Assembly (NCBI RefSeq): GCF_001592225.1 | Contig: NZ_BCWN01000009.1 | Coordinates: 1-64,000 of the forward strand | Origin: Castellaniella caeni NBRC 101664 | GTDB lineage: Bacteria > Pseudomonadota > Gammaproteobacteria > Burkholderiales > Burkholderiaceae_B | DNA: 64,000 nt | Direction of reading: 5' to 3' | In this document: in pieces, positions 18,601 to 26,077 of the stretch | Layout: every line of letters starts with the position of its first letter | Numbering within the stretch: the first letter of the stretch is position 1 | Notes under the pieces: model-generated | Told to the model about the DNA's origin: nothing | What the model saw: only the letters and a program-made list of their open reading frames with translations | Databases searched by the model: none | Program-made: the position numbers and the translations under genes

Positions 18601-19525
18601 CCTCGGCACACTCGCGGATTTCGCGCTCGCCGGGCAGAAACACCAGCACGTCGCCCGTGCCGTGGCGGGCGCACTCGTCCACCCCGTCCACCACGGCATC
18701 GACGAGGTCGCGTTCTTCATCGCCCCGGCCTTGTGCGGCATCGTCCGCCGTGTCTTCGCGCACGGGGCGGTAGCGCAGCTCGACGGGATACAGCCGCCCC
18801 GACACCTGGATGACAGGAGCCGGACGATTGGGCGTGCCGAAATGCTGGGCAAAGCGGTCAGCATCGATCGTGGCCGAGGTGATGATGAGCTTGAGATCCG
18901 GGCGGCGCGCCAGCAGTCGCTTGAGAAACCCCAGCAGGAAGTCGATGTTCAGGCTGCGCTCGTGGGCCTCGTCGATGATGAGGGTGTCGTAGCGGCGCAG
19001 CAGCGGGTCGCGCTGCGTTTCGGCCAGCAGGATGCCGTCGGTCATCAGCTTGATGGCCGTGGCTGGCCCGGCGCGCTCGCTGAAGCGAATCTGGTAGCCC
19101 ACCCAGTCGCCCAGCTCAGTCTTGAGTTCTTCGGCCACGCGTTGGGCCACCGACGTGGCCGCCAGCCGGCGCGGCTGGGTGTGGCCGATCATGCCCTGGC
19201 GGCCGCGCCCCAGTTCGAGACAGATCTTGGGCAGCTGCGTGGTCTTGCCCGAGCCCGTCTCGCCGCAGACGATGACCACCGGGTGCCCGGCGATGGCGCG
19301 CGCGATCTCGTCCCGGCAGGCGCTGACGGGCAGCTCTTCGGGATACTGGATGGCGGGCAAGGGACGATCGCCCGCGCCCGCGGGCTGGGGGCCGGGCGCG
19401 GGGCGGGCATGGGCGCGGGCGCCCGCCGCGCGGGGGGCTCGTCGAGAGGGGCGCGTGGGCGGCACGGCGGCGTCAGGGGTCTTTTCTGGCAAAGCAAGGA
19501 ATCCCGCAAAATGAAGTCGGCCCAC
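15617..19525 (-). CDS. hrpA: ATP-dependent RNA helicase HrpA
   Basis: This DEAH-box RNA helicase, implicated in ribosome rescue and mRNA processing, is 1302 residues, close to E. coli HrpA (1300). Walker A is GETGSGKTT (88-96) and the DEAH box is IIDEAHERS (about 184-191). The helicase C-terminal, HA2 and OB regions follow, then the long HrpA-specific C-terminal domain. The start is uncertain. The longest frame opens with GTG at 19525, and its first ~55 residues are Pro/Ala/Arg-rich and not conserved, so initiation may be further in. It is divergent from argA across a short symmetric promoter. Confidence 0.93.
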   Translation of the reverse strand: MGRLHFAGFLALPEKTPDAAVPPTRPSRRAPRAAGARAHARPAPGPQPAGAGDRPLPAIQYPEELPVSACRDEIARAIAGHPVVIVCGETGSGKTTQLPKICLELGRGRQGMIGHTQPRRLAATSVAQRVAEELKTELGDWVGYQIRFSERAGPATAIKLMTDGILLAETQRDPLLRRYDTLIIDEAHERSLNIDFLLGFLKRLLARRPDLKLIITSATIDADRFAQHFGTPNRPAPVIQVSGRLYPVELRYRPVREDTADDAAQGRGDEERDLVDAVVDGVDECARHGTGDVLVFLPGEREIRECAEALRKRHPVGALVLPLYARLSRAEQEQIFHPKGNTRRIVLATNVAETSLTVPGIRYVVDSGLARIKRYSWRSKVEQLRIEPISQASANQRAGRCGRLGPGVCVRLYSEQDFKQRPAFTDPEILRSSLAAVILRMKALRLDDVEAFPFVEPPTGRAIADGYQLLQELGALDERNHLTAVGRSLAKLPVDPRVARMIFAAHEQQCLAEILVIASALSIQDPRDRPMQAREAADNAHAQFRDKQSEFLAWLKLWAWYGEQVAHKASQRRLTEQLRAKFLSPIRLREWHDTHVQLLTLAREQGWRLNQTPATREQIHLALLAGLLGNIGMKSDDANLYQGARDIRFAIHPGSPLQKKAGRWVLAAELVETTRLYARCVAQIEPTWVERAGAHLLKRAWSDPRWEKKAGQVVANERGTVYGLPVYTGRRVHYGRIDPKAAREIFIRDALVPGDIDSKLPFIAHNRRLIASIERLEHQSRRPDILVDDALIYAFYDQQIPPEISQTASLEAWFATLDPQAAKRLNLNRDDLMQHDAAGVTTEVFPRHLRWAGAELAVDYHFEPGSPRDGMTLTVPLFALNQIDAARCEWLVPGMLKEKAHLLLKSLPQKLRRHCVPLPDYAAGFHERWFERAADPGMGLIDALIGDIWDQRRVRVLPTDFKLETLPAHLFMNFKVVDEHGRMLSGGRSLDQLRAEHGRQAQASFQQLAARDQAAAQVLEHENLTGWTFGALPELLEIHRRGQSLIGYPALRDRGDCCELDVFDDPQQARRVHQGGLRRLFRLALREQVRYLEKNLPDFTRMAMLYMDLGTQEELRDQLIDAAVTQACLMDPWPEDAAAFAARCDEGRARLGLLAQELARLVSAILQERAAVQKKLPQARSWPQAQQDMRLQLDVLVGHYFVRDTPPEQLKHVPRYLKGVQMRIDKLRDDPDRDARLMAEMAPLITPWQRARAALKGAPDAQLEAFRWQLEELRVALFAQTLRTPFPVSVKRLQKAWAAMPR

Positions 19526-19551
19526 ACGCCAATGGGGTGGGCCAATCCCTT

Positions 19552-19559
19552 ATTATAAT
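19552..19559. promoter_or_regulatory. Symmetric -10 element (ATTATAAT) between hrpA and argA
   Basis: This 8-bp perfect palindrome contains a consensus TATAAT on both strands (plus 19554-19559, minus 19557-19552). It is the only candidate -10 in the 67-bp divergent region. Predicted leaders are about 27 nt for argA and about 20 nt for hrpA if its GTG at 19525 is used. No clear -35 is visible on either side. Confidence 0.6.
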
Positions 19560-19592
19560 TTCGAGGTCTAGCCCCGCCACGAACCGTCTGCC

Positions 19593-20948
19593 ATGAGCGC
19601 CACTGAAACCGATACCTACTCCGCCCAGGATGCCCCCGAGTTTGCCGCTGCCCAGTTCGTGCGCTGGTTTCGCGAGGTGGCGCCCTACGTGCACGACTTT
19701 CGCGGCAAGACCTTCGTCGTGGCCTTTGGCGGCGAACTGATCGAAGACGGCGGCCTCGAAGACCTGGTGGCCGACCTGTCCCTGCTGTCGGCGCTGGGCA
19801 TCAAGCTGGTGCTCGTGCATGGCTCGCGCCCCCAGGTCAACGAACAGCTGCGCCTGAAAGGCTACAGCACCCAGTTTGGCCGCGGCACCGAACCCACCAC
19901 GCCCGAGGCCCTGGAATGCGCCAAAGAGGCGGCGGGCGAAATCCGCCTGGACATCGAGGCCGCCTTCAGCCAGGGCCTGCCCAACACGCCCATGTCGCAC
20001 GCCAAGATTCGCGTCATTTCGGGCAACTTCGTCACGGCGCGGCCCGTGGGCGTCATCGACGGGGTGGACTACAAGCGCGCGGGCACGGTACGCAAGCTGG
20101 ACATCGACGCCATGCGCAACGTCATCAGCCAGGGGGCTATCGTGCTGCTGTCGCCCCTGGGCTTCTCGCCCACCGGCGAAGCCTTCAACCTCGCCATGGA
20201 AGACCTCGCCACCAACGCCGCCGTGGCCCTGCGGGCGGAAAAACTCATTTTCCTGACGCAGAACCGCACCGTCACCGAAACCGACGGCTCGGTGGACACC
20301 GAACTCGCGCGCGCCGACGCCGACGAACTGCTGGCACAAGACATCCTGGACGAAGACACCAGCGCCTTCCTGCGCCACGCCTCGCTGGCCGTCAAGCGCG
20401 GCGTGGCGCGCGCCCACCTCGTACCCTATACGCTGGACGGCAGCATTCTGCTCGAAATCTTCACCCACGACGGCGTGGGCACCATGGTGGTCGAAGACAC
20501 GCTCGAAGATCTGCGGCCCGCCGTGGCCGACGACGTCGGCGCCATCGTGCAGCTCATCGAACCGCTCGAAGCCGACGGCACGCTGGTGCCGCGCGGACGC
20601 GCCGTGATCGAGCGCGACGTCGAACGCTTCACTGTGCTGGAGCACGATGGCGTCATCTACGGCTGTGTCTCGCTCATCCCCTACCTGGACGAAGGCATGG
20701 CCGAAATGGCCTGTCTCATCGTCCACCCCGAATGGCAAGGCGCGGGCGACGGCGAAAAGCTGCTACGCCACGCCGAGGCCAGCGCCCGGGCGCTGGGCGT
20801 GCGGCGCCTGTTCGTGCTCACCACGCGCACCTCGCACTGGTTTCTCAAACGCGGCTTCGTGCAAGGCGGCGTCTCCGACCTGCCCCACGACAAACGCGCC
20901 CACTACAACCGCTCGCGCAACAGCCTGGTCTTCATCAAGCGACTATGA
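19593..20948 (+). CDS. argA: N-acetylglutamate synthase
   Basis: This enzyme catalyses the first step of arginine biosynthesis, acetyl-CoA plus glutamate to N-acetylglutamate, in the cytoplasm. It is 451 residues (E. coli ArgA 443). The N-terminal ~290 residues form the amino-acid-kinase-like regulatory domain with [11 protein letters not shown], which normally carries the arginine feedback site. The C-terminal GNAT domain shows [16 protein letters not shown] (acetyl-CoA loop) and [13 protein letters not shown]. The stop overlaps the rmlB start (ATGA), an unexpected coupling of arginine and nucleotide-sugar genes. Confidence 0.95.
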   Translation: MSATETDTYSAQDAPEFAAAQFVRWFREVAPYVHDFRGKTFVVAFGGELIEDGGLEDLVADLSLLSALGIKLVLVHGSRPQVNEQLRLKGYSTQFGRGTEPTTPEALECAKEAAGEIRLDIEAAFSQGLPNTPMSHAKIRVISGNFVTARPVGVIDGVDYKRAGTVRKLDIDAMRNVISQGAIVLLSPLGFSPTGEAFNLAMEDLATNAAVALRAEKLIFLTQNRTVTETDGSVDTELARADADELLAQDILDEDTSAFLRHASLAVKRGVARAHLVPYTLDGSILLEIFTHDGVGTMVVEDTLEDLRPAVADDVGAIVQLIEPLEADGTLVPRGRAVIERDVERFTVLEHDGVIYGCVSLIPYLDEGMAEMACLIVHPEWQGAGDGEKLLRHAEASARALGVRRLFVLTTRTSHWFLKRGFVQGGVSDLPHDKRAHYNRSRNSLVFIKRL

Positions 20949-22105
20949 AAATTCTCGTCACCGGCGGGGCCGGCTTTATTGGCTCGGCCCTGATCCGCCA
21001 CGTGCTGACGCACACGCGGCACACCGTGGTCAACATCGACAAGCTCACCTACGCGGGCAACCTGGAATCACTGACGCCGGTCGCGGATCACCCAGGCTAT
21101 GCCTTCGAGCAGCTGGACATCTGCGATGCGGCGGGCCTGGCGCGGGCCTTCGCCAGGCACCAGCCCGACGCCGTCATGCACCTGGCCGCCGAATCGCACG
21201 TGGATCGTTCCATCGACGGGCCGGCGGCGTTCATCCAGACCAATATGGTGGGCACCTACACGCTGCTGGAAGCGGCGCGGCACTACTGGACAGGTCTGGA
21301 CGCCCCTGCCCGGCAGGCGTTTCGCTTCCACCATATTTCCACCGACGAGGTGTACGGCGACCTGGACGGCACCGACAGCCTTTTCACCGAAGCCACGCCC
21401 TACGCGCCCAGCTCGCCCTATTCGGCCAGCAAGGCCGGTTCGGATCACCTGGTACGCGCCTGGCACCGCACCTACGGCCTGCCGGTGCTGGTGACCAACT
21501 GCTCGAACAACTACGGGCCGTATCACTTTCCAGAAAAACTCATTCCGCTGGTGATCCTCAACGCGCTGGACGGCAAGCCGCTGCCCGTCTACGGCGCAGG
21601 CCTGCAGGTGCGCGACTGGCTGTACGTGGAAGACCACGCGCGCGCCCTGCTGCGCGTGGTCGAGGCCGGCACGCCGGGCGACACCTACAACATCGGCGGC
21701 CACAACGAGCAGCGCAACATCGACGTGGTGCGGGCCATCTGCGCCCTGCTCGAAGAACTGGCACCGCAACACCCCGCCGGGGTGCGTCGGTATGCCGATT
21801 TGATCACCCACGTGACAGACCGCCCGGGCCATGACCGGCGCTACGCTATCGACGCGGCAAAAATCCAGCACACCCTGGGCTGGACACCGGAAGAAACGTT
21901 TGCCAGCGGCCTGCGCAAGACCGTGCAGTGGTATCTGGCGCAGCGCGACTGGTGCCGACGCGTGCAGGACGGCAGCTATCAGCGCGAACGCCTGGGCCTC
22001 GCGCCGCAAATCGCAACAGCCACCAAGGATACGGCTGTCAAAGGGTCGGGCGCTGCGATCGCCGACAGTCCGACAACAGGCGCGCACGGCAGCGCATCGT
22101 GCTGA
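20945..22105 (+). CDS. rmlB: dTDP-glucose 4,6-dehydratase
   Basis: This extended SDR enzyme makes dTDP-4-keto-6-deoxyglucose, the second step to dTDP-L-rhamnose. It has the NAD motif GGAGFIGS (7-14), the catalytic Thr-Asp-Glu in STDEVYG (133-135) and Tyr159/Lys163 in YSASK. At 386 residues it is about 30 longer than usual. The excess is a C-terminal tail after RERLGLAPQ that is Thr/Ala/Gly-rich and has no family match. It overlaps argA (ATGA) upstream and rmlD downstream. Confidence 0.95.
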   Translation: MKILVTGGAGFIGSALIRHVLTHTRHTVVNIDKLTYAGNLESLTPVADHPGYAFEQLDICDAAGLARAFARHQPDAVMHLAAESHVDRSIDGPAAFIQTNMVGTYTLLEAARHYWTGLDAPARQAFRFHHISTDEVYGDLDGTDSLFTEATPYAPSSPYSASKAGSDHLVRAWHRTYGLPVLVTNCSNNYGPYHFPEKLIPLVILNALDGKPLPVYGAGLQVRDWLYVEDHARALLRVVEAGTPGDTYNIGGHNEQRNIDVVRAICALLEELAPQHPAGVRRYADLITHVTDRPGHDRRYAIDAAKIQHTLGWTPEETFASGLRKTVQWYLAQRDWCRRVQDGSYQRERLGLAPQIATATKDTAVKGSGAAIADSPTTGAHGSASC

Positions 22106-23043
22106 CGTCCGGCCAATCGCCGTCCGCCACAGGCGACGGCCTTGGCACCGGCCCGCGCATTCTGGTCACCGGGGCCAATGGCCAGCTGGGCCGTGCGCTG
22201 CAGGCCCTGGCAGCGCGCGAGACAGGGGCTGCGCGCTATTGCTTCGCCAGCCACCAGCAACTGGACATCACCCAGCCCGAAGCGCTGACGCGCTGGCTGG
22301 ACGCGCATCCCGCCGACTGCCTCATCAACGCGGCGGCCTACACGGCAGTGGATCAGGCCGCACACGAGCCGCAACAGGCACTGGCCCTGAACGCCAAGGC
22401 GCCGGGCCAAATGGCCCGGCTGTGCGCCGCGCGTGGCGTGCGCCTGCTGCACGTTTCCACCGACTACGTTTTTGACGGGCACCTGGGGCGTCCTTACCGC
22501 GAGACCGACCCCGTCGCACCCCTGAATACCTACGGACGCAGCAAGCTGCTGGGCGAGCAGGCCGTCTTGCAGGCGGTGCCCGAGGCGCTGATCATCCGTA
22601 CCAGCTGGGTGTTCAGCGCCTGGGGCGCAAACTTCGTGCGCACGATGCTGCGCCTGGGGCGCGAACGCGAGCAACTGCGCGTGATCGCCGACCAGCGCGG
22701 CGGGCCTACCTGGGCGGGGCACCTGGCGCACGTGCTACACGCCCTGGCGCTGCGGCCCGCCGCGCAAACGCCTGGCGGCCTGTACCACCTGAGCGGCAGC
22801 CCGGATGTCAGCTGGTACGAATTCGCCCTGGAAATCTTCCAGCAGGCACTGGCGCTGGGCTTGATTGTGCGAGTCCCCGCCGTGACCCCCATCGCCGCAC
22901 ACGAATGGCCTTCACCCGAGCCGCGCCCCGCCAATAGTCGGCTGGACTGCGCCCGCCTGGAATCCCTGCTGGGGCCCGTCGCCCGCGACTGGCGCGCCGG
23001 CTTGGCCTGCGTGCTGCAAGACTGGCAGCGGCAGGGCCTGTGA
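22099..23043 (+). CDS. rmlD: dTDP-4-dehydrorhamnose reductase
   Basis: This SDR enzyme performs the last step to dTDP-L-rhamnose with NAD(P)H. It shows [30 protein letters not shown] and the catalytic YGRSK. I propose the GTG at 22099, overlapping the rmlB stop by 7 bp, giving 314 residues with a ~20-residue non-conserved N-terminus before ILVTGANGQ; no in-frame ATG lies closer. rmlA and rmlC do not follow and must be elsewhere if the pathway is complete. Confidence 0.92.
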   Translation: MLTSGQSPSATGDGLGTGPRILVTGANGQLGRALQALAARETGAARYCFASHQQLDITQPEALTRWLDAHPADCLINAAAYTAVDQAAHEPQQALALNAKAPGQMARLCAARGVRLLHVSTDYVFDGHLGRPYRETDPVAPLNTYGRSKLLGEQAVLQAVPEALIIRTSWVFSAWGANFVRTMLRLGREREQLRVIADQRGGPTWAGHLAHVLHALALRPAAQTPGGLYHLSGSPDVSWYEFALEIFQQALALGLIVRVPAVTPIAAHEWPSPEPRPANSRLDCARLESLLGPVARDWRAGLACVLQDWQRQGL

Positions 23044-23131
23044 CCCGGGCTTCCAGCACCCCGCCCACTCGCCCGACGGCATGCATCGTGCCTGCCAGCA
23101 ACCGGCTTCACAGTCGGCAGGGGCCTGCCAC

Positions 23132-23137
23132 TAAAAT
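23132..23137 (+). promoter_or_regulatory. Possible -10 upstream of yggX
   Basis: TAAAAT lies 49 bp upstream of the yggX start in an otherwise GC-rich spacer. A TTCACA at 23107-23112 could be a -35, but the 19-bp spacing is long. The 143-bp gap after rmlD suggests yggX has its own promoter. Confidence 0.35.
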
Positions 23138-23186
23138 AGCCGTTGCCGCATTCACGCTTCAAGCATTCATCGAGGACACTGCCGTC

Positions 23187-23459
23187 ATGGCCCGCACGAT
23201 CTACTGCCACAAACTCAAGCGCGAGGCCGACGGCCTCGACTACCCGCCCTACCCTGGCGATCTGGGCGTGCGCATCTGGCGCGAGATATCCAAAGAAGCC
23301 TGGGCCGCCTGGCTGGACATCCAGACGCGCCTGGTCAATGAAAACCATCTCAGCCTGGCCGAGCCCGAAGCCCGCCGCTTTCTGGCCGAGCGCATGAAGG
23401 CGTTTCTGTTCGAGGACGAACACGTCGAAGCGCAGGGCTACACGCCGCCGGGCACCTGA
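23187..23459 (+). CDS. yggX: Fe(II)-trafficking / oxidative damage protection protein YggX
   Basis: This small cytoplasmic protein, 90 residues, equals E. coli YggX in length. The family helps protect iron-sulfur clusters and labile iron under oxidative stress. The conserved start MARTIYCHKLK holds the key cysteine (Cys7), and the helical core WREISKEAWAAWLDIQTRLVNE is clear from its first and last residues. I chose the ATG at 23187, with a GAGGA-like site ahead of it; the frame continues upstream without family support. The gene is convergent with phoU. Confidence 0.93.
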   Translation: MARTIYCHKLKREADGLDYPPYPGDLGVRIWREISKEAWAAWLDIQTRLVNENHLSLAEPEARRFLAERMKAFLFEDEHVEAQGYTPPGT

Positions 23460-23466
23460 TACGCCA

Positions 23467-23482
23467 CCGATCGCCTGATCGG
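23467..23482. terminator. Stem-loop between convergent yggX and phoU
   Basis: A CCGATC/GATCGG stem with a 4-nt loop starts 8 bases after the yggX stop codon. It has no T-run on the plus strand. By position it may serve as a transcription stop for yggX. Confidence 0.35.
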
Positions 23483-23549
23483 CACAGCGGCCATACCCGT
23501 ACGCAGCACCGCAGCAAGCGGGCGTCCGGGCAACAGGGCAGCAAGCGGC

Positions 23550-24269
23550 CTAGTGCCGCGGCTCGGGTGGCTCGCCGCGCGCCATGCGCTCGGTGTTGTT
23601 GACCCCGGTATGGCGCACGTCGTCGCCGCGCACCATGTAGATGACGCGTTCAGCCATGTTCTTGGCATGGTCGCCAATGCGTTCGAGCGCCCGGGCGATG
23701 AAGATGAGATCGATGGAGTGCGAAATGGTGCGCGGGTCTTCGATCATGTAGGTGATGATGTGACGCAGCGAGGCCTTCCACTCTTTATCGACCTCTTTGT
23801 CGTTGCGCACCACCTGGGCGGCGGCCACCGGGTCTTCGCGGGCAAAGGCGTCCAGCGCCGCGCGGATCATCGCCGCCACGGCGTCGCCCATGTGACGCAG
23901 TTCGACCACGGGTTCGTAGCTGGAATCGCCCTCGTGCAGGCGACGCGCCACCTTAGCGATCTTGTCGGCCTCGTCGCCGCAGCGTTCCATGTCGGTCAGC
24001 ATCTTGGAAACCGACAGCAGCAGGCGCAGGTCGACCGCCGTGGGCTGATTGCGGGCAATCAGCTGGCTGATGCGCTCGTCGATATCGACCTCGAACTGAT
24101 TGACCTGCCGCTCGCGCTCACGCACGCGTTCGACCAGCTGCACTTCGCCCTCGGTCAGCGCCTGGATGCCGTCGAGCACCATGGATTCGACCAGGCCACC
24201 CATCTGCAGGAACATGGAGCGCGTGGTTTCGAGTTCGCTGTGAAATTGCTTATTGGTGTGTTCCAGCAT
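23550..24269 (-). CDS. phoU: Phosphate signalling protein PhoU
   Basis: PhoU links the PstSCAB transporter to PhoR and keeps the Pho regulon off when phosphate is sufficient. The 239-residue protein has the two three-helix PhoU repeats with metal-binding E/D-rich segments, for example TDMERCGDEADKIAKV near residue 91 and ALERIGDHAKNMAE near 197. The ATG at 24269 has an AGAGG site 7 nt upstream. No pst genes are adjacent, so here phoU stands alone behind its own Pho box (24431-24448). Confidence 0.95.
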   Translation of the reverse strand: MLEHTNKQFHSELETTRSMFLQMGGLVESMVLDGIQALTEGEVQLVERVRERERQVNQFEVDIDERISQLIARNQPTAVDLRLLLSVSKMLTDMERCGDEADKIAKVARRLHEGDSSYEPVVELRHMGDAVAAMIRAALDAFAREDPVAAAQVVRNDKEVDKEWKASLRHIITYMIEDPRTISHSIDLIFIARALERIGDHAKNMAERVIYMVRGDDVRHTGVNNTERMARGEPPEPRH

Positions 24270-24283
24270 CGGAGACCTCTATC

Positions 24284-24300
24284 CGCCTGCCGCGCAGGCG
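24284..24300. other. Hairpin in the phoU 5' leader
   Basis: A perfect 7-bp stem (CGCCTGC with GCAGGCG, 3-nt loop) lies 14 bp upstream of the phoU start codon, close to its ribosome-binding site. It would be present in the mRNA made from the Pho-box promoter and could affect translation or mRNA stability. Confidence 0.4.
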
Positions 24301-24414
24301 CATTCAACGAGCGCAAAGCGTACCATCACGCCCGGCAATTGCAAAGAAAAGAGCGTTGTGGACATCCCGTGCGCTCGTCGGCGATCTGGCGCATGCAGCC
24401 AGCCACCTGGTGGC

Positions 24415-24448
24415 AGGATAGCAAGCCGATATGACAGCGGCGTGACAG
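24415..24448 (-). promoter_or_regulatory. Pho box and -10 upstream of phoU
   Basis: On the minus strand, CTGTCAC and CTGTCAT (24448-24431) are separated by 4 bases, giving the 11-bp direct-repeat pitch of PhoB binding sites. Both halves fit the PhoB consensus CTGTCA(C/T). A -10-like TATCCT (24420-24415) follows after 10 bp, the usual distance for a PhoB-activated promoter that lacks a -35. Orientation is toward phoU, 162 bp away, predicting a leader of ~140 nt. Confidence 0.7.
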
Positions 24449-24456
24449 CCGCCGCC

Positions 24457-24512
24457 AGCCATCAACCATCAGCCACTAGCCGTCAGCCACCGCCAGCTAT
24501 CGGCTACCGGCC
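24457..24512. repeat. Short CAGCCA-type simple repeat, non-coding
   Basis: Within the ~300-bp gene-free stretch between rpiA and phoU, a cluster of short near-repeats (AGCCATCA, ATCAGCCA, CGTCAGCCA, CCGCCAGC) lies just upstream of the Pho box. It is imperfect and may be simple sequence drift. The rest of the gap holds the phoU leader and no gene. Confidence 0.35.
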
Positions 24513-24572
24513 TCCCCCCACTGGAACAACGGTGCGGGAACAACGGCTGCTTCACCCCGCCCGGGCGTGCCC

Positions 24573-25253
24573 TCAGTCTTGCAATTCCAGCCGCGACACG
24601 CCGTTTTGCCCGGCCACCAGGGCCACGTGGGCCCCCGAAATGGCAAACAGGCCGCAGCACACCACGCCCGGGATGTTGTTGAGCATGGCTTCGAAGGCAA
24701 TCGGGTCGCCGTAGCGCAACCCGGCCACGTCGAGAATCTGGTTGCCGTTGTCGGTGGTAAAGCCCGCACGCAGCACGGGCTGGCCGCCCAGCTGGCGCAC
24801 TTCGCGCGCCACGGCCTCGCGCGCCAGGGGGATGACTTCGATGGGCAGCGGAAACGCCCCCAGCTGCTCGACCAGCTTGGACTCATCGACGATGCACACG
24901 AAGCGATCCGCCACCGAGGAGACGATTTTTTCGCGCGTCAGCGCCCCGCCCCCACCCTTGATCATGCTGAGCTGATGATCGACTTCGTCGGCACCATCCA
25001 CGTAGAGCGCCATGGACGACACGTCGTTGAGATCCAGCACCGTGACGCCCGCCGCCCGCAGGCGCTGCGTGCTGCGCTCGGAGCTGGACACCGCCGCCTT
25101 GAAATCCGCCCGGTGGGCGGCCAGCAGATCGATGAAGCGATCCACGGTCGAGCCCGTGCCCACCCCCAGGATGCTGTCGGGCTGCAGCTGTGGCAGCACG
25201 TAATCGAGCGCGGCCTGGGCGGCCTGCTGTTTGAGTTCATCCTGGGAAAACAT
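24573..25253 (-). CDS. rpiA: Ribose-5-phosphate isomerase A
   Basis: This enzyme of the pentose phosphate pathway interconverts ribose 5-phosphate and ribulose 5-phosphate. At 226 residues it is the normal length (E. coli 219). Substrate-site motifs are [12 protein letters not shown] near residue 36, DGADEVD near 90 and [11 protein letters not shown] near 103, with the catalytic glutamate in the last. It starts with ATG at 25253 and appears to be a single-gene unit. Confidence 0.96.
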   Translation of the reverse strand: MFSQDELKQQAAQAALDYVLPQLQPDSILGVGTGSTVDRFIDLLAAHRADFKAAVSSSERSTQRLRAAGVTVLDLNDVSSMALYVDGADEVDHQLSMIKGGGGALTREKIVSSVADRFVCIVDESKLVEQLGAFPLPIEVIPLAREAVAREVRQLGGQPVLRAGFTTDNGNQILDVAGLRYGDPIAFEAMLNNIPGVVCCGLFAISGAHVALVAGQNGVSRLELQD

Positions 25254-25448
25254 GGGGAGCGTCCGTTCGATATCGTGATCAGAAGACGCCTATTTTACGG
25301 GGGAGCCCCGACCACGGGCAATTGAGCCGGGCAAGGCCGCCATCGAGCACGGCAGGAACCGGCCCAAGCCAACCGCCCCGCCACGCCGACACCCCGCAAA
25401 AGCCTGCCCGCGTCAGTGGGGCCGAGGACGGTTGGAGCCTGCCGCCGA

Positions 25449-25793
25449 TTAACGGTGCCTATTGACGATGCGCGTGTATTCGATGGCCCCTGTCGTTCCA
25501 TTGACGTAGAGTTTCACGCGCTGGCCCTGCGCATTGGTGGCCTTGACTTCGTAACGACCATCGTCCCAATCAATTTCGCTGATGCTGTGCATGCCGGCGT
25601 CCTGCATACGTTTGAAAACCTGTCTGATGTCCAGCTGCGCCCCTCGCGGCGCGAGCGAGGCAGCAGCCTGGGCGGGCGCAACTGGCGTGGCCGACGCGGG
25701 CGAGGCCGACTGCGCCTGAGCCCCCAGAGACGTCGATAAGGCAAAGGCGGCGGCAGAGGCGATGAGCAGACGACGAGTAGACAGAAAGGTCAT
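25449..25793 (-). CDS. Periplasmic PepSY-domain protein
   Basis: This 114-residue exported protein has an N-terminal signal (LLIASAAAFALSTSLGAQA, cleaved after AQA near residue 27), an Ala/Pro/Ser linker and one PepSY domain. The domain is recognised by the pattern of a short helix then EIDWDDGRYEVKA and the C-terminal KLYVNGTTGAIEY. Small PepSY proteins are periplasmic and often controlled by two-component systems, but their function is unclear. A strong AAGGAG lies 8 nt upstream of the ATG. Its upstream region has ordered repeats (25816-25897). Confidence 0.85.
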   Translation of the reverse strand: MTFLSTRRLLIASAAAFALSTSLGAQAQSASPASATPVAPAQAAASLAPRGAQLDIRQVFKRMQDAGMHSISEIDWDDGRYEVKATNAQGQRVKLYVNGTTGAIEYTRIVNRHR

Positions 25794-25815
25794 GGTGTAT
25801 CTCCTTGGGATGAAG

Positions 25816-25897
25816 CCCTGAAATGTGTTGAAGCAAGGGCATTATTTCAGGGAGCGCATGAACCGACGGTGAAGGGTCTGTTCATGGGGTGTTCACC
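25816..25897. promoter_or_regulatory. Candidate operator region for the PepSY gene
   Basis: Two signals lie between the PepSY gene and pitA. A perfect 9-bp inverted repeat (CCCTGAAAT at 25816-25824 with ATTTCAGGG at 25844-25852) starts 23 bp upstream of the PepSY ATG. Further up, TGTTCA occurs twice as a direct repeat exactly 11 bp apart (25879, 25890), overlapping a GGTGAA/TTCACC inversion (25868-25873, 25892-25897). An 11-bp pitch is typical of OmpR-family response regulators. The binding factor is inferred only. Confidence 0.4.
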
Positions 25898-26077
25898 TTG
25901 GCACGGAGACTGGCCGATCTGATCGCGCGTCTACCCGTCGCCGCAGGGCCGCCAGGTCAGGCCCGAGGCCTGCAACGGAGCCATGTCTCGTTCCCCGCCC
26001 CTCCTTGGAACAGGCCCATCCAAACCCTCCGTCGCCAAATTTGCAATAATTCGGCGTCTCCCGAACGCAACCCTATC

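Noticed and set aside
12419-19558. A 7.1-kb open frame on the plus strand, antisense to dnaE and hrpA
   Set aside because: It runs across two clearly real genes and has no recognisable domain. Such long shadow frames arise in high-GC genes that rarely use codons giving stops on the opposite strand.
19473-20738. Minus-strand frame opposite argA
   Set aside because: ArgA motifs and the upstream promoter support the plus strand; the frame is a shadow.
24449-24540. CAGCCA-like short repeats considered as a CRISPR or REP element
   Set aside because: The units are short, irregular and without spacers or conserved hairpins. No array of regular repeats and no cas genes are seen in the window.
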